A stretch of 64,000 bases of DNA, taken from the NCBI RefSeq assembly GCF_001021975.1, contig NZ_CP009928.1:620001-684000 (forward strand). The letters are read 5' to 3'. Of this stretch, positions 1 to 8,973 are shown in pieces. Numbering within the stretch: position 1 is the stretch's first letter; every line of letters starts with the position of its first letter. The notes below the pieces were generated by a model. The model did no database searches. It saw nothing but the letters and a program-made list of their open reading frames with translations, and was not told where the DNA came from. This stretch comes from Chryseobacterium gallinarum (lineage in GTDB: Bacteria > Bacteroidota > Bacteroidia > Flavobacteriales > Weeksellaceae). A program made the translations under genes and the position numbers.

Positions 1-179
1 ATCTGATAAATTTCCTCCTGCATTTCTTCTCTCATGCTATCATATTTCGGAGTCTTTTTAATATCACGGCTCGCTTCCAGAGTGAATTCAATAAAATTTT
101 TAAGTTTTTCAATTTTTCCAGCGATCGTCATTTTTACAAAATTCCTGATATCGCTTTTTTCAAATACAATCTTCTCCAT
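1..179 (-). CDS. Partial hypothetical protein (N-terminus only)
   Basis: The N-terminal 59 codons of a gene that runs off the left edge of the window. It starts at an ATG (MEKIVFEKSDIR) and stays open to base 1. The visible part is rich in Lys and Glu and predicted helical, with a stretch (KKTPKYDSMREEMQEE) that faintly recalls the small GreA/GreB-like proteins of flavobacteria; that resemblance is weak. Function cannot be assigned from this fragment. The start lies about 150 bases from the terminator of the next gene on the same strand, so it is probably transcribed separately. Confidence 0.55.
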   Translation of the reverse strand, partial: MEKIVFEKSDIRNFVKMTIAGKIEKLKNFIEFTLEASRDIKKTPKYDSMREEMQEEIYQ

Positions 180-292
180 ACATCGATTCTTTATATAAAG
201 ATAATATTTTTTGAAATAATATCTATAATTTTTACTTTTTATAAAACAATCAATTTTTATGCAAAAACAAAAGAATATCCGTATTTGTCCAT

Positions 293-322
293 AAAAAAAA
301 GCCTTGCAAAATAACAAGGCTT
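293..322 (-). terminator. Rho-independent terminator of the SRPBCC gene
   Basis: An 8-bp perfect stem (AAGCCTTG with CAAGGCTT, loop of 8) is followed on the minus strand by a run of T. It sits just beyond the stop codon at 329. Confidence 0.85.
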
Positions 323-328
323 CTATTT

Positions 329-853
329 TTATTTTTCTGTCAGTTTCTTAAGTTCTTCTAATCCCTGGCCAAACATTTTATCCATATTACTGTCCATCAT
401 CGGCTTCATCGGTTTCATCATGGTGGTTAATTCATTATCAATCATCCAGGTCACTTTTGTTCCGTTCCCGTCCGGGGTTAATACAATATTGCTTTTCGCC
501 TTTCCGTCAAAAGGTTTGATAAAGTGAAGCTGTGTACCCAATTTTTCATTGGGCACAATTTCGGTAACAGATTGCTCTCCCTCACTACCCTCTCCTTTCC
601 AATGGTAAGAATCACCTACTTTATCTCCTTCTCCCGAATAAGTAACAGAAAAGTTTTTGATCTCCTTCGAAAATGGGTCCCAGCTATTGTATGCCTTTAA
701 AGAACCTACATGCTGCCATACTTTTTCTTTTGGAGCATTAATGACAACAGATTTCTCATAATGATAATCTTTGCTGAAGAATAGTATGGCAATTACAGCG
801 TATACTACAACCAGCAGGATAATGATACCGATAATTTTCAAGAATGTTTTCAT
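329..853 (-). CDS. SRPBCC (polyketide cyclase/dehydrase-like) family protein
   Basis: A 174-residue protein with one N-terminal membrane helix (about residues 5-27) followed by a START/Bet v1-like domain. The domain opens with the usual pattern VVINAPKEKVWQHVGSL...SWDPF and contains SVTEIVPNEKLGTQL and a C-terminal helix, as in polyketide_cyc2 proteins. Such domains form a deep hydrophobic pocket for small ligands; the ligand here is unknown. The membrane anchor suggests attachment to the inner membrane. It is transcribed alone and ends in a strong terminator. Divergent from the M3 peptidase gene. Confidence 0.75.
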   Translation of the reverse strand: MKTFLKIIGIIILLVVVYAVIAILFFSKDYHYEKSVVINAPKEKVWQHVGSLKAYNSWDPFSKEIKNFSVTYSGEGDKVGDSYHWKGEGSEGEQSVTEIVPNEKLGTQLHFIKPFDGKAKSNIVLTPDGNGTKVTWMIDNELTTMMKPMKPMMDSNMDKMFGQGLEELKKLTEK

Positions 854-973
854 AGTTTATCTATTTAAAATTATTACTCGTAATGACGATGTCTCCAATC
901 TGTTTCCAAAATTAAATATTCACTCTGCATACTCTCTTTCCATATGACAAGATTAATTAAAGGTAAGGCATTT

Positions 974-1006
974 TTGTCACATCAGGATATTCAGGCATTA
1001 TTTTTG
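974..1006 (+). promoter_or_regulatory. Predicted promoter of the M3 peptidase gene
   Basis: TTG at 974-976 and TATTTTTG at 999-1006 with a 22-base spacer match the Bacteroidetes housekeeping consensus. The expected start of transcription is near 1011, giving a leader of about 57 bases. Confidence 0.5.
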
Positions 1007-1067
1007 AGCTTTGCAGTTCTGATTCACGATGAATCCTTACATTTACTCTAAATAAAATTTGAAAAAA

Positions 1068-3086
1068 ATGAATATTTTAATTGAAAAATTTAATACTCCA
1101 TACCACGCAGCTCCTTTTACCCATATTAAAAACGAAGATTATCTTCCTGCTTTCAAGGAATTAATTCAACAATCAGAAGAAGAAATCAATGCTATTGTTA
1201 ATAATCCGGAAGCCCCTACTTTTCAAAACGTCATTGAAGCATTAGCCTATTCGGGTGAGCAGCTGGACGTGGTTTCCAACATTTTTTTCAATTTAAATTC
1301 GGCTGAAACCAGCGATGAAATTCAGCAGATTGCACAGGAGGTTTCTCCTATCCTGACAGAGCACTCCTCAAAAATTTCCCAGAACGAAGCCCTTTTCAAC
1401 AAAATCAAAAAAGTATATGATGAAAGGGAGAAATATAACCTTAATGAGGAGCAAAAAATGCTTCTGGATGAAACGTATAAAGGTTTTGTGAGAAGCGGGG
1501 CATTATTGAATGAAGAAGACAAGGAAAAATTAAAGAAAATCAACATGGATCTTTCTTTAAAATCTTTACAATTCGGACAGAATGTGCTGGCTTCAACCAA
1601 TGCTTATTTCAAACATATCACCCGTAAGGAAGATCTGGCAGGGATTCCGGAAGCGATTATTGATCAGTACGCTGAAGAAGCCAAAGAAAGAAACTTAGAT
1701 GGATGGGTTATTACCCTGCAATATCCGAGCTACCTCCCTTTCATGACCTATGCTGAAAACCGTGAATTAAGGAAAGAACTGGCATTAGCCAATGGTAAAA
1801 AATCTTTTGATGGCGGAGAATATGACAACCAAAGCCTCATCAAAGAACTTCTTGATTTAAAACAGCAAAAAGCAGAGCTGTTAGGATATACCAATTATGC
1901 AGATTTCGTTCTTGAAGAAAGAATGGCAAAATCCCCGGCAAAAGTTTTTGATTTTTTAAATGAGCTTTTAACCAAAGCAAAGCCATATGCTGATAAAGAA
2001 ATTGAAGAATTAAAATCTTTAGCCAAAGCTGACGGAATTGAAGACATGCAAAGCTATGACCATGCCTACTATGCTGAAAAGCTCCGTAAACAGAAATTTG
2101 ACCTTAACGATGAGGAACTGAAACCTTATTTCCCGCTAAACCAGGTTCAGGATGCCGTTTTTGGACTGGCAGGGAAACTGTTCGGACTGACTTTTGAAGA
2201 AAGAACAGATATTCCTAAATACCACGAGGATGTAAAAGTCTATGAAGTGAAAGAAAACGGAACTTACAAATCGCTCCTGTATGTTGATTATTTTCCCAGA
2301 AAAGGAAAGAGAGCCGGCGCATGGATGACCAGCTATAAAAATCAGTACAAACAGAACGGTGAAAATTCACGTCCGCATATTTCTATTGTTTGCAACTTCA
2401 GCAAACCGACAAAAGATACTCCAAGCTTGCTGACTTTCCAGGAAGTTACCACATTGTTCCATGAGTTCGGGCATGCACTTCACGGAATGATGGCAGATAC
2501 TCAATATCCAACCCTTTCCGGAACTTCTGTGAAATGGGATTTCGTGGAACTTCCTTCCCAGTTCCTGGAAAACTTCTGCTACGAACCTGAATTCTTAAAA
2601 ACATTTGCAAAACATTATAAGACGGGAGAAGTTCTTCCCGACGAAAAAATTGAAAAAATCGAACAGTCTAAGAATTTCATGGAAGGATATCAGACCTTAA
2701 GACAGTTGGGTTTTGGCCTTCTGGATATGAACTACCATACGAAAGTAGCAGAATTAGAAAATGAGAGTATAAAAGAGTTCGAGGATAAGTACACCAAAGC
2801 CACCACCCTTTATCCCATCAACCCTGAAACTGCCATGAGCCCGAGTTTCTCCCATATTTTCCAGGGCGGATATTCTGCAGGATATTATTCCTATAAATGG
2901 GCTGAGGTTTTAGATGCTGATGCATTCCAGTATTTTAAAGAAAATGGCATTTTTAATCCTGAGATTGCTGCAAAATATAAAGTACTGCTTTCTTCAGGAG
3001 GAACCAAAGATCCTATGGAACTCTATAAAAACTTCAGAGGAAGTGAACCGAAAGTGGAAAGCTTATTGAAAAGAGCCTTTGGGTAA
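1068..3086 (+). CDS. M3 family metallopeptidase (oligopeptidase A / peptidyl-dipeptidase type)
   Basis: A 672-residue zinc oligopeptidase of the M3A family (thimet oligopeptidase, OpdA, Dcp). The zinc-binding motif HEFGH lies at residues 465-469, with the downstream glutamate in the WDFVELPSQFLENF segment; the family's C-terminal SAGYYSYKWAEVLDADAF block is complete. No signal peptide is visible, so a cytoplasmic role in degrading short peptides is expected. The start is set at ATG 1068 (MNILIEKFNTPYHAAPF), which aligns with family N-termini; an in-frame TTG three codons upstream is less likely. Followed directly by a small unknown gene. Confidence 0.93.
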   Translation: MNILIEKFNTPYHAAPFTHIKNEDYLPAFKELIQQSEEEINAIVNNPEAPTFQNVIEALAYSGEQLDVVSNIFFNLNSAETSDEIQQIAQEVSPILTEHSSKISQNEALFNKIKKVYDEREKYNLNEEQKMLLDETYKGFVRSGALLNEEDKEKLKKINMDLSLKSLQFGQNVLASTNAYFKHITRKEDLAGIPEAIIDQYAEEAKERNLDGWVITLQYPSYLPFMTYAENRELRKELALANGKKSFDGGEYDNQSLIKELLDLKQQKAELLGYTNYADFVLEERMAKSPAKVFDFLNELLTKAKPYADKEIEELKSLAKADGIEDMQSYDHAYYAEKLRKQKFDLNDEELKPYFPLNQVQDAVFGLAGKLFGLTFEERTDIPKYHEDVKVYEVKENGTYKSLLYVDYFPRKGKRAGAWMTSYKNQYKQNGENSRPHISIVCNFSKPTKDTPSLLTFQEVTTLFHEFGHALHGMMADTQYPTLSGTSVKWDFVELPSQFLENFCYEPEFLKTFAKHYKTGEVLPDEKIEKIEQSKNFMEGYQTLRQLGFGLLDMNYHTKVAELENESIKEFEDKYTKATTLYPINPETAMSPSFSHIFQGGYSAGYYSYKWAEVLDADAFQYFKENGIFNPEIAAKYKVLLSSGGTKDPMELYKNFRGSEPKVESLLKRAFG

Positions 3087-3099
3087 AATACTTTCTGTA

Positions 3100-3531
3100 A
3101 TGATTATACAAGAACTTAATACATTGGAAGCAGTTTTTAACGAGTCGTTAAAAACTGCTCTTCACAATATTCCTTCCGAAAATATTGATACTATTTTAGA
3201 TAACAGGGATGATGCCGGATTTTCAGACTTGTGGATGAAAGCTTATCAAGCTGTTGAAGGCCGGATAATGGACCTTAAAACTGAAGATAAGATCAGTGAG
3301 ATCCGAAAGGAAATATTTGTGTTAACTTTCAAAATAACAGGTTCATCAGATTTGCCGGCTTATATTTCTGATGACATAGGGCTAATATGTGCCTATTATG
3401 TTCATCATATGGACAACAGCTGGGTCACCGATTTGTTGTTCACTTACCTTAATGGCCAGATTCCGCAAGGAGAGCTGATGAAAACCGACAAGACAATGAA
3501 AGACCTGATCAGGCAATTCAGATATCACTGA
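3100..3531 (+). CDS. Hypothetical protein, 143 residues
   Basis: A small acidic, helix-rich protein that I do not recognise. The ATG at 3100 is 13 bases after the stop codon of the M3 peptidase, so the two are probably co-transcribed. An in-frame TTG at 3079 would overlap the peptidase gene and is less likely. No signal peptide, membrane segment or catalytic motif is apparent. Confidence 0.6.
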   Translation: MIIQELNTLEAVFNESLKTALHNIPSENIDTILDNRDDAGFSDLWMKAYQAVEGRIMDLKTEDKISEIRKEIFVLTFKITGSSDLPAYISDDIGLICAYYVHHMDNSWVTDLLFTYLNGQIPQGELMKTDKTMKDLIRQFRYH

Positions 3532-3565
3532 AAATCAGTATATTTATATTTTAAAATAATAAAGT

Positions 3566-3766
3566 ATGTTACTAGCCATTTTACTTCCGTTCTTGTCTTT
3601 TATGGTTCGTGGAAAAATCATCACAGGAATTATTTGCCTGATTTTACAGATCACATTGATCGGGTGGCTTCCGGCTGCTATCTGGGCTGTCTTATCCCTG
3701 AATAATGCAAGAGCAGACAAAAGAACTAACAGGTTAATTAAAGCGATGCAGGAAAATCAAAAGTAA
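3566..3766 (+). CDS. YqaE/Pmp3 family membrane protein
   Basis: A 66-residue protein with two membrane helices (about residues 1-18 and 20-45) and a basic C-terminal tail. The pattern of a first hydrophobic segment, then GKIITGIICLILQITLIGWLPAAIWAV and a polar tail, fits the YqaE/Pmp3 family, small inner-membrane proteins linked to membrane potential and stress in other organisms. It follows the unknown gene by 34 bases and may share its transcript. Confidence 0.75.
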   Translation: MLLAILLPFLSFMVRGKIITGIICLILQITLIGWLPAAIWAVLSLNNARADKRTNRLIKAMQENQK

Positions 3767-3845
3767 ATATGCTTACTCCTGATACGATAATCTTTAATTT
3801 TTAAAGAGTTTATCTGCTAATTAAAAACAACAGATTTACTGTATT

Positions 3846-4577
3846 ATGAAAGAAAATAAATACGACGATCCTTCTTTTTTTGATCAATATGAAAAAATGC
3901 TCCGGTCACAGCTGGGTCTGGAAGGTGCCGGAGAATGGCATACTTTGAGAACTATGCTGCCGGATTTTAAAGGAAAGAAAGTTCTTGATCTCGGCTGCGG
4001 CTTTGGTTGGCATTGCCGCTATGCCATAGAAAATGGAGCTACATCTGTTATCGGAATTGATCTGTCAGAAAAAATGCTGGCCAAAGCAAAAGATATCAAT
4101 CAGCTTGAAGGTATTCAATATGAAAGAATGGCCCTGGAGGATGTTACTTATCCAAGCAATAGCTTTGACCTGGTTTTGAGTTCACTAACGTTTCATTATA
4201 TAGAGTCCTTTGAAACGATTGCAGGAAATATTTATCAATGGCTGACTGCCGGAGGACATCTTGTGTTTTCAGTAGAGCATCCCGTGTTTACAGCTGAAGG
4301 CGGGCAGGACTGGGTTTATGACAAAGACGGACAGAAAACATGCTGGCCCGTTGACCGCTATTTTCTTGAAGGGAAAAGAAACACCACATTCCTGGGTGAA
4401 AATGTAATCAAATACCACAGAACGCTGACTTCTTATTTAAATACCTTACTAAAACATGGCTTCAAAATCAAAAAAATTGTCGAACCTCAACCAGGTCCGG
4501 AAATGCTGAAGGAAATTCCTGAGATGAAAGAAGAACTCCGACGCCCGATGATGTTAATTATCTCTGCCGAAAAATAA
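3846..4577 (+). CDS. Class I SAM-dependent methyltransferase
   Basis: A 243-residue Rossmann-fold methyltransferase. Motif I (VLDLGCGFGWHC) binds S-adenosylmethionine, the acidic residue after strand 2 is in GIDLSEKML, and motif IV is DLVLSSLTFHY, typical of the Methyltransf_11/25 group. The substrate is unknown. No membrane segment or signal. About 270 bases without a gene follow; that stretch holds only the control region of the next gene. Confidence 0.85.
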   Translation: MKENKYDDPSFFDQYEKMLRSQLGLEGAGEWHTLRTMLPDFKGKKVLDLGCGFGWHCRYAIENGATSVIGIDLSEKMLAKAKDINQLEGIQYERMALEDVTYPSNSFDLVLSSLTFHYIESFETIAGNIYQWLTAGGHLVFSVEHPVFTAEGGQDWVYDKDGQKTCWPVDRYFLEGKRNTTFLGENVIKYHRTLTSYLNTLLKHGFKIKKIVEPQPGPEMLKEIPEMKEELRRPMMLIISAEK

Positions 4578-4786
4578 CTTTTATTGAAATACAGATGTAC
4601 TTCCCCTATACTATAGTGACAAGGGGCCCATTATAAAAATTTTCAACATCAAACTTCTTTATTTCAGCAACGTACGGATGGTCTGCAAATGATTATTGGT
4701 AAGGTTTATCTGAGGGTATCTGCTTTAATAGTAAATCCGTAATATTTTAATAATAAATATTCTTCGTTATTATTAACAATACAAAC

Positions 4787-4808
4787 TACTATATTGTATA
4801 ACATAGTA
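4787..4808. promoter_or_regulatory. Imperfect 22-bp palindrome, candidate operator
   Basis: A dyad beginning TACTATATTGT and ending ATAGTA matches its own reverse complement at 18 of 22 positions. It lies 14 bases upstream of the likely -7 element of the serine hydrolase gene, where a repressor would cover the -33 region. The cognate regulator is unknown. Confidence 0.4.
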
Positions 4809-4822
4809 ATTAAAATAAATTA

Positions 4823-4830
4823 TATCTTTG
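4823..4830 (+). promoter_or_regulatory. -7 element (TATCTTTG) of the serine hydrolase gene
   Basis: TATCTTTG fits the TAnnTTTG element of Bacteroidetes promoters and lies 17 bases before the ATG at 4848. No good TTG is seen at the usual -33 distance, so activity may depend on a regulator. Confidence 0.5.
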
Positions 4831-4847
4831 CATAACAAAGTACAAAT

Positions 4848-5939
4848 ATGATTTTAAAAAAACTGACCACCGCCCTTATTGTACTTCCATTTTTTATAAA
4901 TACAATGGATGCACAGCAACTTGCCAAAAGCTATGAAAAGAAAATAGACAGCCTGATCCGGACTGAATTTGGAAATAAAAATGAACCTGGAGGTGTTTTT
5001 ATGATTACCAGAAAAGGCAAAAGTATTTACAAAAAGACCTTTGGAAAAGCAAATCTGGAACTTGATACTGATATGACCCCGGACCAGGTTTTTCAGATAG
5101 GTTCCATGACCAAACAGTTTACAGCTGTGGCTATTTTAATGCTGGAACAACAGGGGAAACTGAATGTGAATGATCCTGTTTCAAAATATAGTAAAGATTA
5201 TCCCAATGGTGACAAAATTACGATTCATCATTTGCTTACCCATACTTCAGGAATAAAGGATTTTACCAAAATGAAAGCACTTTCTTCCATTGCTCAAAAA
5301 GAAATGAAACCTGAAGCGATGGTAGATTTTTTCAAAAATGAGCCTGTTGATTTTGCTCCGGGTGAAAAGTTTGATTACAACAATTCGGGATACGTGTTGC
5401 TCGGTTATATTATAGAGCTCGTTTCCGGGGATACCTATGAGAATTTCATTCAAAAAAATATTTTTGACAAGGCAGGAATGACTCATTCATATTATGCTTC
5501 TGACAGAAAGGTTATTCCTAAAAGAGCCTATGGTTACCATAAAAAAGAACAGGGATTTGTCAACAGGACAGTTATCAGTTTCAGTATTCCTTATGCTTCC
5601 GGCTCATTGATGTCTACAGTGGATGATCTTTGGAAATGGCAACAGGCTTTAAATCAGAATCTCCTGCTCAATCCTGTGGAAACCCAAAAAGCCTTTCAGA
5701 AATATAGACTGAACAACGGTGAAGAGTTTACCTATGGATACGGATGGCATCTGAAAGAAATGGATGGAGCTCCGGACCGTGAACATGGCGGAAGTGTTTT
5801 CGGATTCAAAAGTATGGGCGTTTATATTCCCGGAGAAGATATTTACGTTATAGGCCTCAGTAACTGTGATTGCCACTCTCCTACTGAAATCACCAGAAAT
5901 ATTGCCAGAATAACGCTGAATGAATTGAAAATCCAGTAA
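4848..5939 (+). CDS. Secreted beta-lactamase-fold serine hydrolase
   Basis: A 363-residue member of the class C beta-lactamase/PBP4*-like hydrolases. A signal peptide (about residues 1-22, ending near MDAQQ) sends it to the periplasm. The catalytic motifs are present in order: SMTK at 86-89, YNN at 177-179 and HGG at 313-315. This family includes D-amino peptidases, esterases and peptidoglycan-remodelling enzymes; activity against antibiotics cannot be inferred from the motifs alone. The gene is solitary, with its own promoter and a candidate operator upstream. Confidence 0.87.
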   Translation: MILKKLTTALIVLPFFINTMDAQQLAKSYEKKIDSLIRTEFGNKNEPGGVFMITRKGKSIYKKTFGKANLELDTDMTPDQVFQIGSMTKQFTAVAILMLEQQGKLNVNDPVSKYSKDYPNGDKITIHHLLTHTSGIKDFTKMKALSSIAQKEMKPEAMVDFFKNEPVDFAPGEKFDYNNSGYVLLGYIIELVSGDTYENFIQKNIFDKAGMTHSYYASDRKVIPKRAYGYHKKEQGFVNRTVISFSIPYASGSLMSTVDDLWKWQQALNQNLLLNPVETQKAFQKYRLNNGEEFTYGYGWHLKEMDGAPDREHGGSVFGFKSMGVYIPGEDIYVIGLSNCDCHSPTEITRNIARITLNELKIQ

Positions 5940-5981
5940 AAAGCCTTAAGAAATAACTGTTTTTTATCCCAAACACAGCGC

Positions 5982-7388
5982 TTATTTCAGGTTTTTTCTT
6001 TTAGGCAATACATTATCCGGAACTCTGAGAACGGCAACGATTACAAAAAGCAGGCAGAGCACATTAATTAATACAGCAATGGAAAAGGCATGATGATAAT
6101 TTCCGGTTAAAGGCTGATCTCCGAGAGAATAATAAAAGAGGCCTCCTACGGCTACAATACCAATGATGGCTGCAATCTGCTGGAAGGTATTGTAAACGCC
6201 TGATGCATTTCCTGTCAGTTTTTCAGACATCCCGGATAACGCAATATTGGCGAGTGAAGGAATAACAGTACCTATTCCCAATCCATGTAAGAATAAAAGC
6301 AGGCAAAACATATAGAAGCCGGTTGATACCCTGAAAAGAAACATCTGAAGAACAAGAACAGCAATAATGACTATAAGCCCTGCTATCAGAGCATTTTTCC
6401 CATATTTTAAAATCAGCTGTACTGAAAATACTGATGCCAGTATAAATCCCAGCCCCTGAAAAACAATTATCTCACCAGCCATTAACGGACTGATCTTTAA
6501 TCCATCCTGAAAAAATACGGACAGAATATAAAAATAAGAATCCAGCATAATGAAAAAGAAAGAAACAGCGATGATGCCCAGATTGAAATTTTTAAGACTG
6601 AAGAGTTCAAAATCAATCAGATAGGATCTGTCTTTTTTCATCTTATTTTTTTGTTCTTTCACAAAGTATATTAATATTCCCGCTGAAACAGTCATCATTA
6701 TTCCATTTTGAAGATCCATTCCCTTCTCCTCAGAAGCTGTCAACGCATACGTTATAAGGAAAAGTCCTGCTGAAAGTACAAGAACACCCCAAATATCAAA
6801 GGACTTTTTGTTCCTCACCTTGGATTCTTCCAACTGCCTGAAACTGCAGAAAACGGCAATCAGACAAATAGGAATATTGATCAGGAAAATAAGTCTCCAT
6901 GGTTCTTCCCATCCTTTTAGTGAAGAAAAATATCCACCCAGAAATTGTCCCAGGATCGTTCCAATCCCAATCGTAATTCCATACCAGCCCATGGCTTTTG
7001 TTCTCTCTTCATGATCCGGAAATAAAACCTGGATGATCGACAAAACCTGCGGTGCCATTATTGCAGCACTGATTCCCTGTACAAATCTTGAAACAACAAG
7101 CAGAACAGCTCCGGATGAAAGTCCGCATGCTAACGAGCTAAGCATAAAAAAAAGCATTCCGGTGATAAATATTTTTTTGCGCCCGTACACATCCCCCAAT
7201 CTTCCGCCGGTGATCAGAAAAGAAGCAAAACCAATCAGGTAAGAGGTAATCATCATCTGCATTTCTCCGTTGGAAGCGTGAAGGTCCCTCTGAATGGAGG
7301 GAATGGAAACATTAAGGATAAAGATATCCATTATCGTAAGCAACTGGCCGGACAGCACCACGAACATTTTCAGTAATTTAGAATTCAT
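5982..7388 (-). CDS. MFS drug-efflux transporter, DHA2 (14-helix) type
   Basis: A 468-residue major facilitator with about 14 membrane helices. Typical signatures are GGRLGDVYGRKKIF after helix 2 and the start MNSKLLKMFVVLSGQLLTIMDIFILNVSIPSIQRDL, close to the EmrB/QacA group of proton-coupled multidrug exporters. It lies 39 bases downstream of a TetR gene on the same strand, a common arrangement for self-regulated efflux. A 14-bp palindrome (7395-7408) sits directly before its start codon and matches a second copy in front of the regulator. Substrates are unknown. Confidence 0.88.
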   Translation of the reverse strand: MNSKLLKMFVVLSGQLLTIMDIFILNVSIPSIQRDLHASNGEMQMMITSYLIGFASFLITGGRLGDVYGRKKIFITGMLFFMLSSLACGLSSGAVLLVVSRFVQGISAAIMAPQVLSIIQVLFPDHEERTKAMGWYGITIGIGTILGQFLGGYFSSLKGWEEPWRLIFLINIPICLIAVFCSFRQLEESKVRNKKSFDIWGVLVLSAGLFLITYALTASEEKGMDLQNGIMMTVSAGILIYFVKEQKNKMKKDRSYLIDFELFSLKNFNLGIIAVSFFFIMLDSYFYILSVFFQDGLKISPLMAGEIIVFQGLGFILASVFSVQLILKYGKNALIAGLIVIIAVLVLQMFLFRVSTGFYMFCLLLFLHGLGIGTVIPSLANIALSGMSEKLTGNASGVYNTFQQIAAIIGIVAVGGLFYYSLGDQPLTGNYHHAFSIAVLINVLCLLFVIVAVLRVPDNVLPKRKNLK

Positions 7389-7394
7389 TTCTAT

Positions 7395-7408
7395 ATAGAT
7401 ATATCTAT
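7395..7408. promoter_or_regulatory. TetR operator candidate before the MFS gene
   Basis: ATAGATATATCTAT is a perfect 14-bp palindrome, 6 bases upstream of the MFS start codon. It differs by one base from the site at 8023-8036 in front of the tetR gene. Confidence 0.65.
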
Positions 7409-7427
7409 TTTCTTATTTTTAAAAAAA

Positions 7428-7991
7428 TTAGGGTAATAAACCCTGAATTATTTTTTTGATCTGATCAAAAGAGTCATTTTTCCTGGTTATAGTGGAAGTC
7501 ACTACTGCGCCTTCCATTAACAGGAATATATTTTCAGTAATCAAAGCCGGATCAAAATTTTCTTTTAATTCTCCATATTCTTTCACGAGAGTAAAGATCA
7601 GTTCTTTTTGTTTTTCTTTATGCTTTTTTACAAAACCAGCAATAGCAGGATTACTTTCTCCTAATTCAGAAATAATTTTAATAAAGTGACATCCTGAAAA
7701 GTCAGAAGACCGCTGAAGTTTTTTCCTGTATTCTATAAGACTGAAAATTTTTTCCCTTGGATCGGAGCTATTGACAATATTGTTCTCAAATCCTTCAAAC
7801 CAATGCTGTTCTTCCCTGATAAGATAAGCCTGAAGCAAATCGTTTTTAGAAGGGAAATGATTGTACAATGACCCGATCGCAATATCTGCTTCAGCGATGA
7901 TCTGATTGATTCCTGTGGAATTATATCCTTGTTTGTAAAATAATTCAGAGGCTACCCTTAGAATTCTCTCTTTTGCCTTTTCTTTTTTCAT
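7428..7991 (-). CDS. TetR/AcrR family repressor of the MFS operon
   Basis: A 187-residue regulator with an N-terminal TetR helix-turn-helix (AKERILRVASELFYKQGY, then GINQIIAEADIAIGSLYNHFPSK, about residues 5-50) and a ligand-binding helical C-terminus. The start is set at ATG 7991 (MKKEKAKER) because a likely -7 element (minus strand TACCTTTG, 8014 to 8007) covers the alternative start at 8009. It precedes the MFS gene on the same strand; two nearly identical palindromes bracket it. It most likely represses both genes until an exported compound binds. Confidence 0.87.
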   Translation of the reverse strand: MKKEKAKERILRVASELFYKQGYNSTGINQIIAEADIAIGSLYNHFPSKNDLLQAYLIREEQHWFEGFENNIVNSSDPREKIFSLIEYRKKLQRSSDFSGCHFIKIISELGESNPAIAGFVKKHKEKQKELIFTLVKEYGELKENFDPALITENIFLLMEGAVVTSTITRKNDSFDQIKKIIQGLLP

Positions 7992-8006
7992 GACCGAAAA
8001 TTTTAA

Positions 8007-8014
8007 CAAAGGTA
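8007..8014 (-). promoter_or_regulatory. -7 element of the tetR-MFS operon
   Basis: The minus strand reads TACCTTTG, a match to TAnnTTTG. The palindrome at 8023-8036 occupies the spacer and -33 region, a classic repressor position. Confidence 0.5.
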
Positions 8015-8022
8015 TATAAAAA

Positions 8023-8036
8023 ATAGATAGATCTAT
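8023..8036. promoter_or_regulatory. TetR operator candidate before the tetR gene
   Basis: ATAGATAGATCTAT matches the palindrome at 7395-7408 in 13 of 14 bases and lies upstream of the -7 element of the tetR gene. Confidence 0.65.
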
Positions 8037-8225
8037 ATATTTTTATCTTTTAAATTATAATCCGTTTAATTTTCTTAGAATAAGCTTTTTTAAGCATGTC
8101 AATCAAACCATTTGATCAATAGCCGGCAATCAAGTACAATTCAGTGCATAATACTTTAAAAGTAAGTCTGTACATATTTTTGTATCTTTAATTACGATTC
8201 ATAAAAAAATATTCTGTAAAAAGCT

Positions 8226-8846
8226 ATGCCAGAAGAACTTTATTTCATCAAAACAAATCCTACTGTTGCCAAAATTAATTTGTACAATAAATTGTGTCGT
8301 GAAGAAGAAAATATTCTGAAGTTTTTACAAACGGATCGAAATACGAATCTTGAAATTATTAAGGATAAGGTAAAAGATTCGGTGGAAGAGCTGACCAAAG
8401 AAGAGCTCCTACATATTTTTTCCTGGTTCAGCACTCTTTACCCATCGGATCGTGAAGAAATCAAAACACAGCTTTTTATCAATGGAATTGATCTTTTTTA
8501 TGAGATTCCTTCAACGATACATGTAAACAGCTTTCTGGAGATTCTTTCAGATTATGAAAAAAATATGCACCAAGCCCTGGGATTTATTGTAAATGCTCAA
8601 CATTTCAATCAATTTCTGATCTATGGCATATTTCTTACAGAAATGGTTAATAAGCAACGGGGTGAAAATATTCTTTCAAGCTACCTTAAAACGGATTATG
8701 AATCTTTATACCGATTAGCTGAAAACCAGCTCAGCACCAAAAATATCGTGGAAAAGACCAGCCCTGAGCTTCAGCTTTATTTCACCGATTTGTATGATCT
8801 TACAAAATTTTATAAAGGCTCTATTATCCGGTTGGAAAACCAATAG
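8226..8846 (+). CDS. Hypothetical protein, 206 residues
   Basis: I do not recognise this protein. It appears soluble and almost entirely alpha-helical, with acidic N-terminal helices and a C-terminal half rich in Phe, Tyr and Leu. There is no signal peptide, membrane segment or clear catalytic motif. It stands alone between two regulator loci. The 216 bases before it contain TATCTTTA, a near match to a -7 element, and otherwise nothing recognisable. Confidence 0.6.
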   Translation: MPEELYFIKTNPTVAKINLYNKLCREEENILKFLQTDRNTNLEIIKDKVKDSVEELTKEELLHIFSWFSTLYPSDREEIKTQLFINGIDLFYEIPSTIHVNSFLEILSDYEKNMHQALGFIVNAQHFNQFLIYGIFLTEMVNKQRGENILSSYLKTDYESLYRLAENQLSTKNIVEKTSPELQLYFTDLYDLTKFYKGSIIRLENQ

Positions 8847-8973
8847 GAGAACCGTAAGGCTTTTATCAGCTTGTGTTGCTTCCGCTTGTTTAACATTTTC
8901 GGGGAAACAAGTTCATCTATCATAAAAAATTTTAAAACTGTCTTGTATAAAACCAAGTATGAACCGAAGATCG

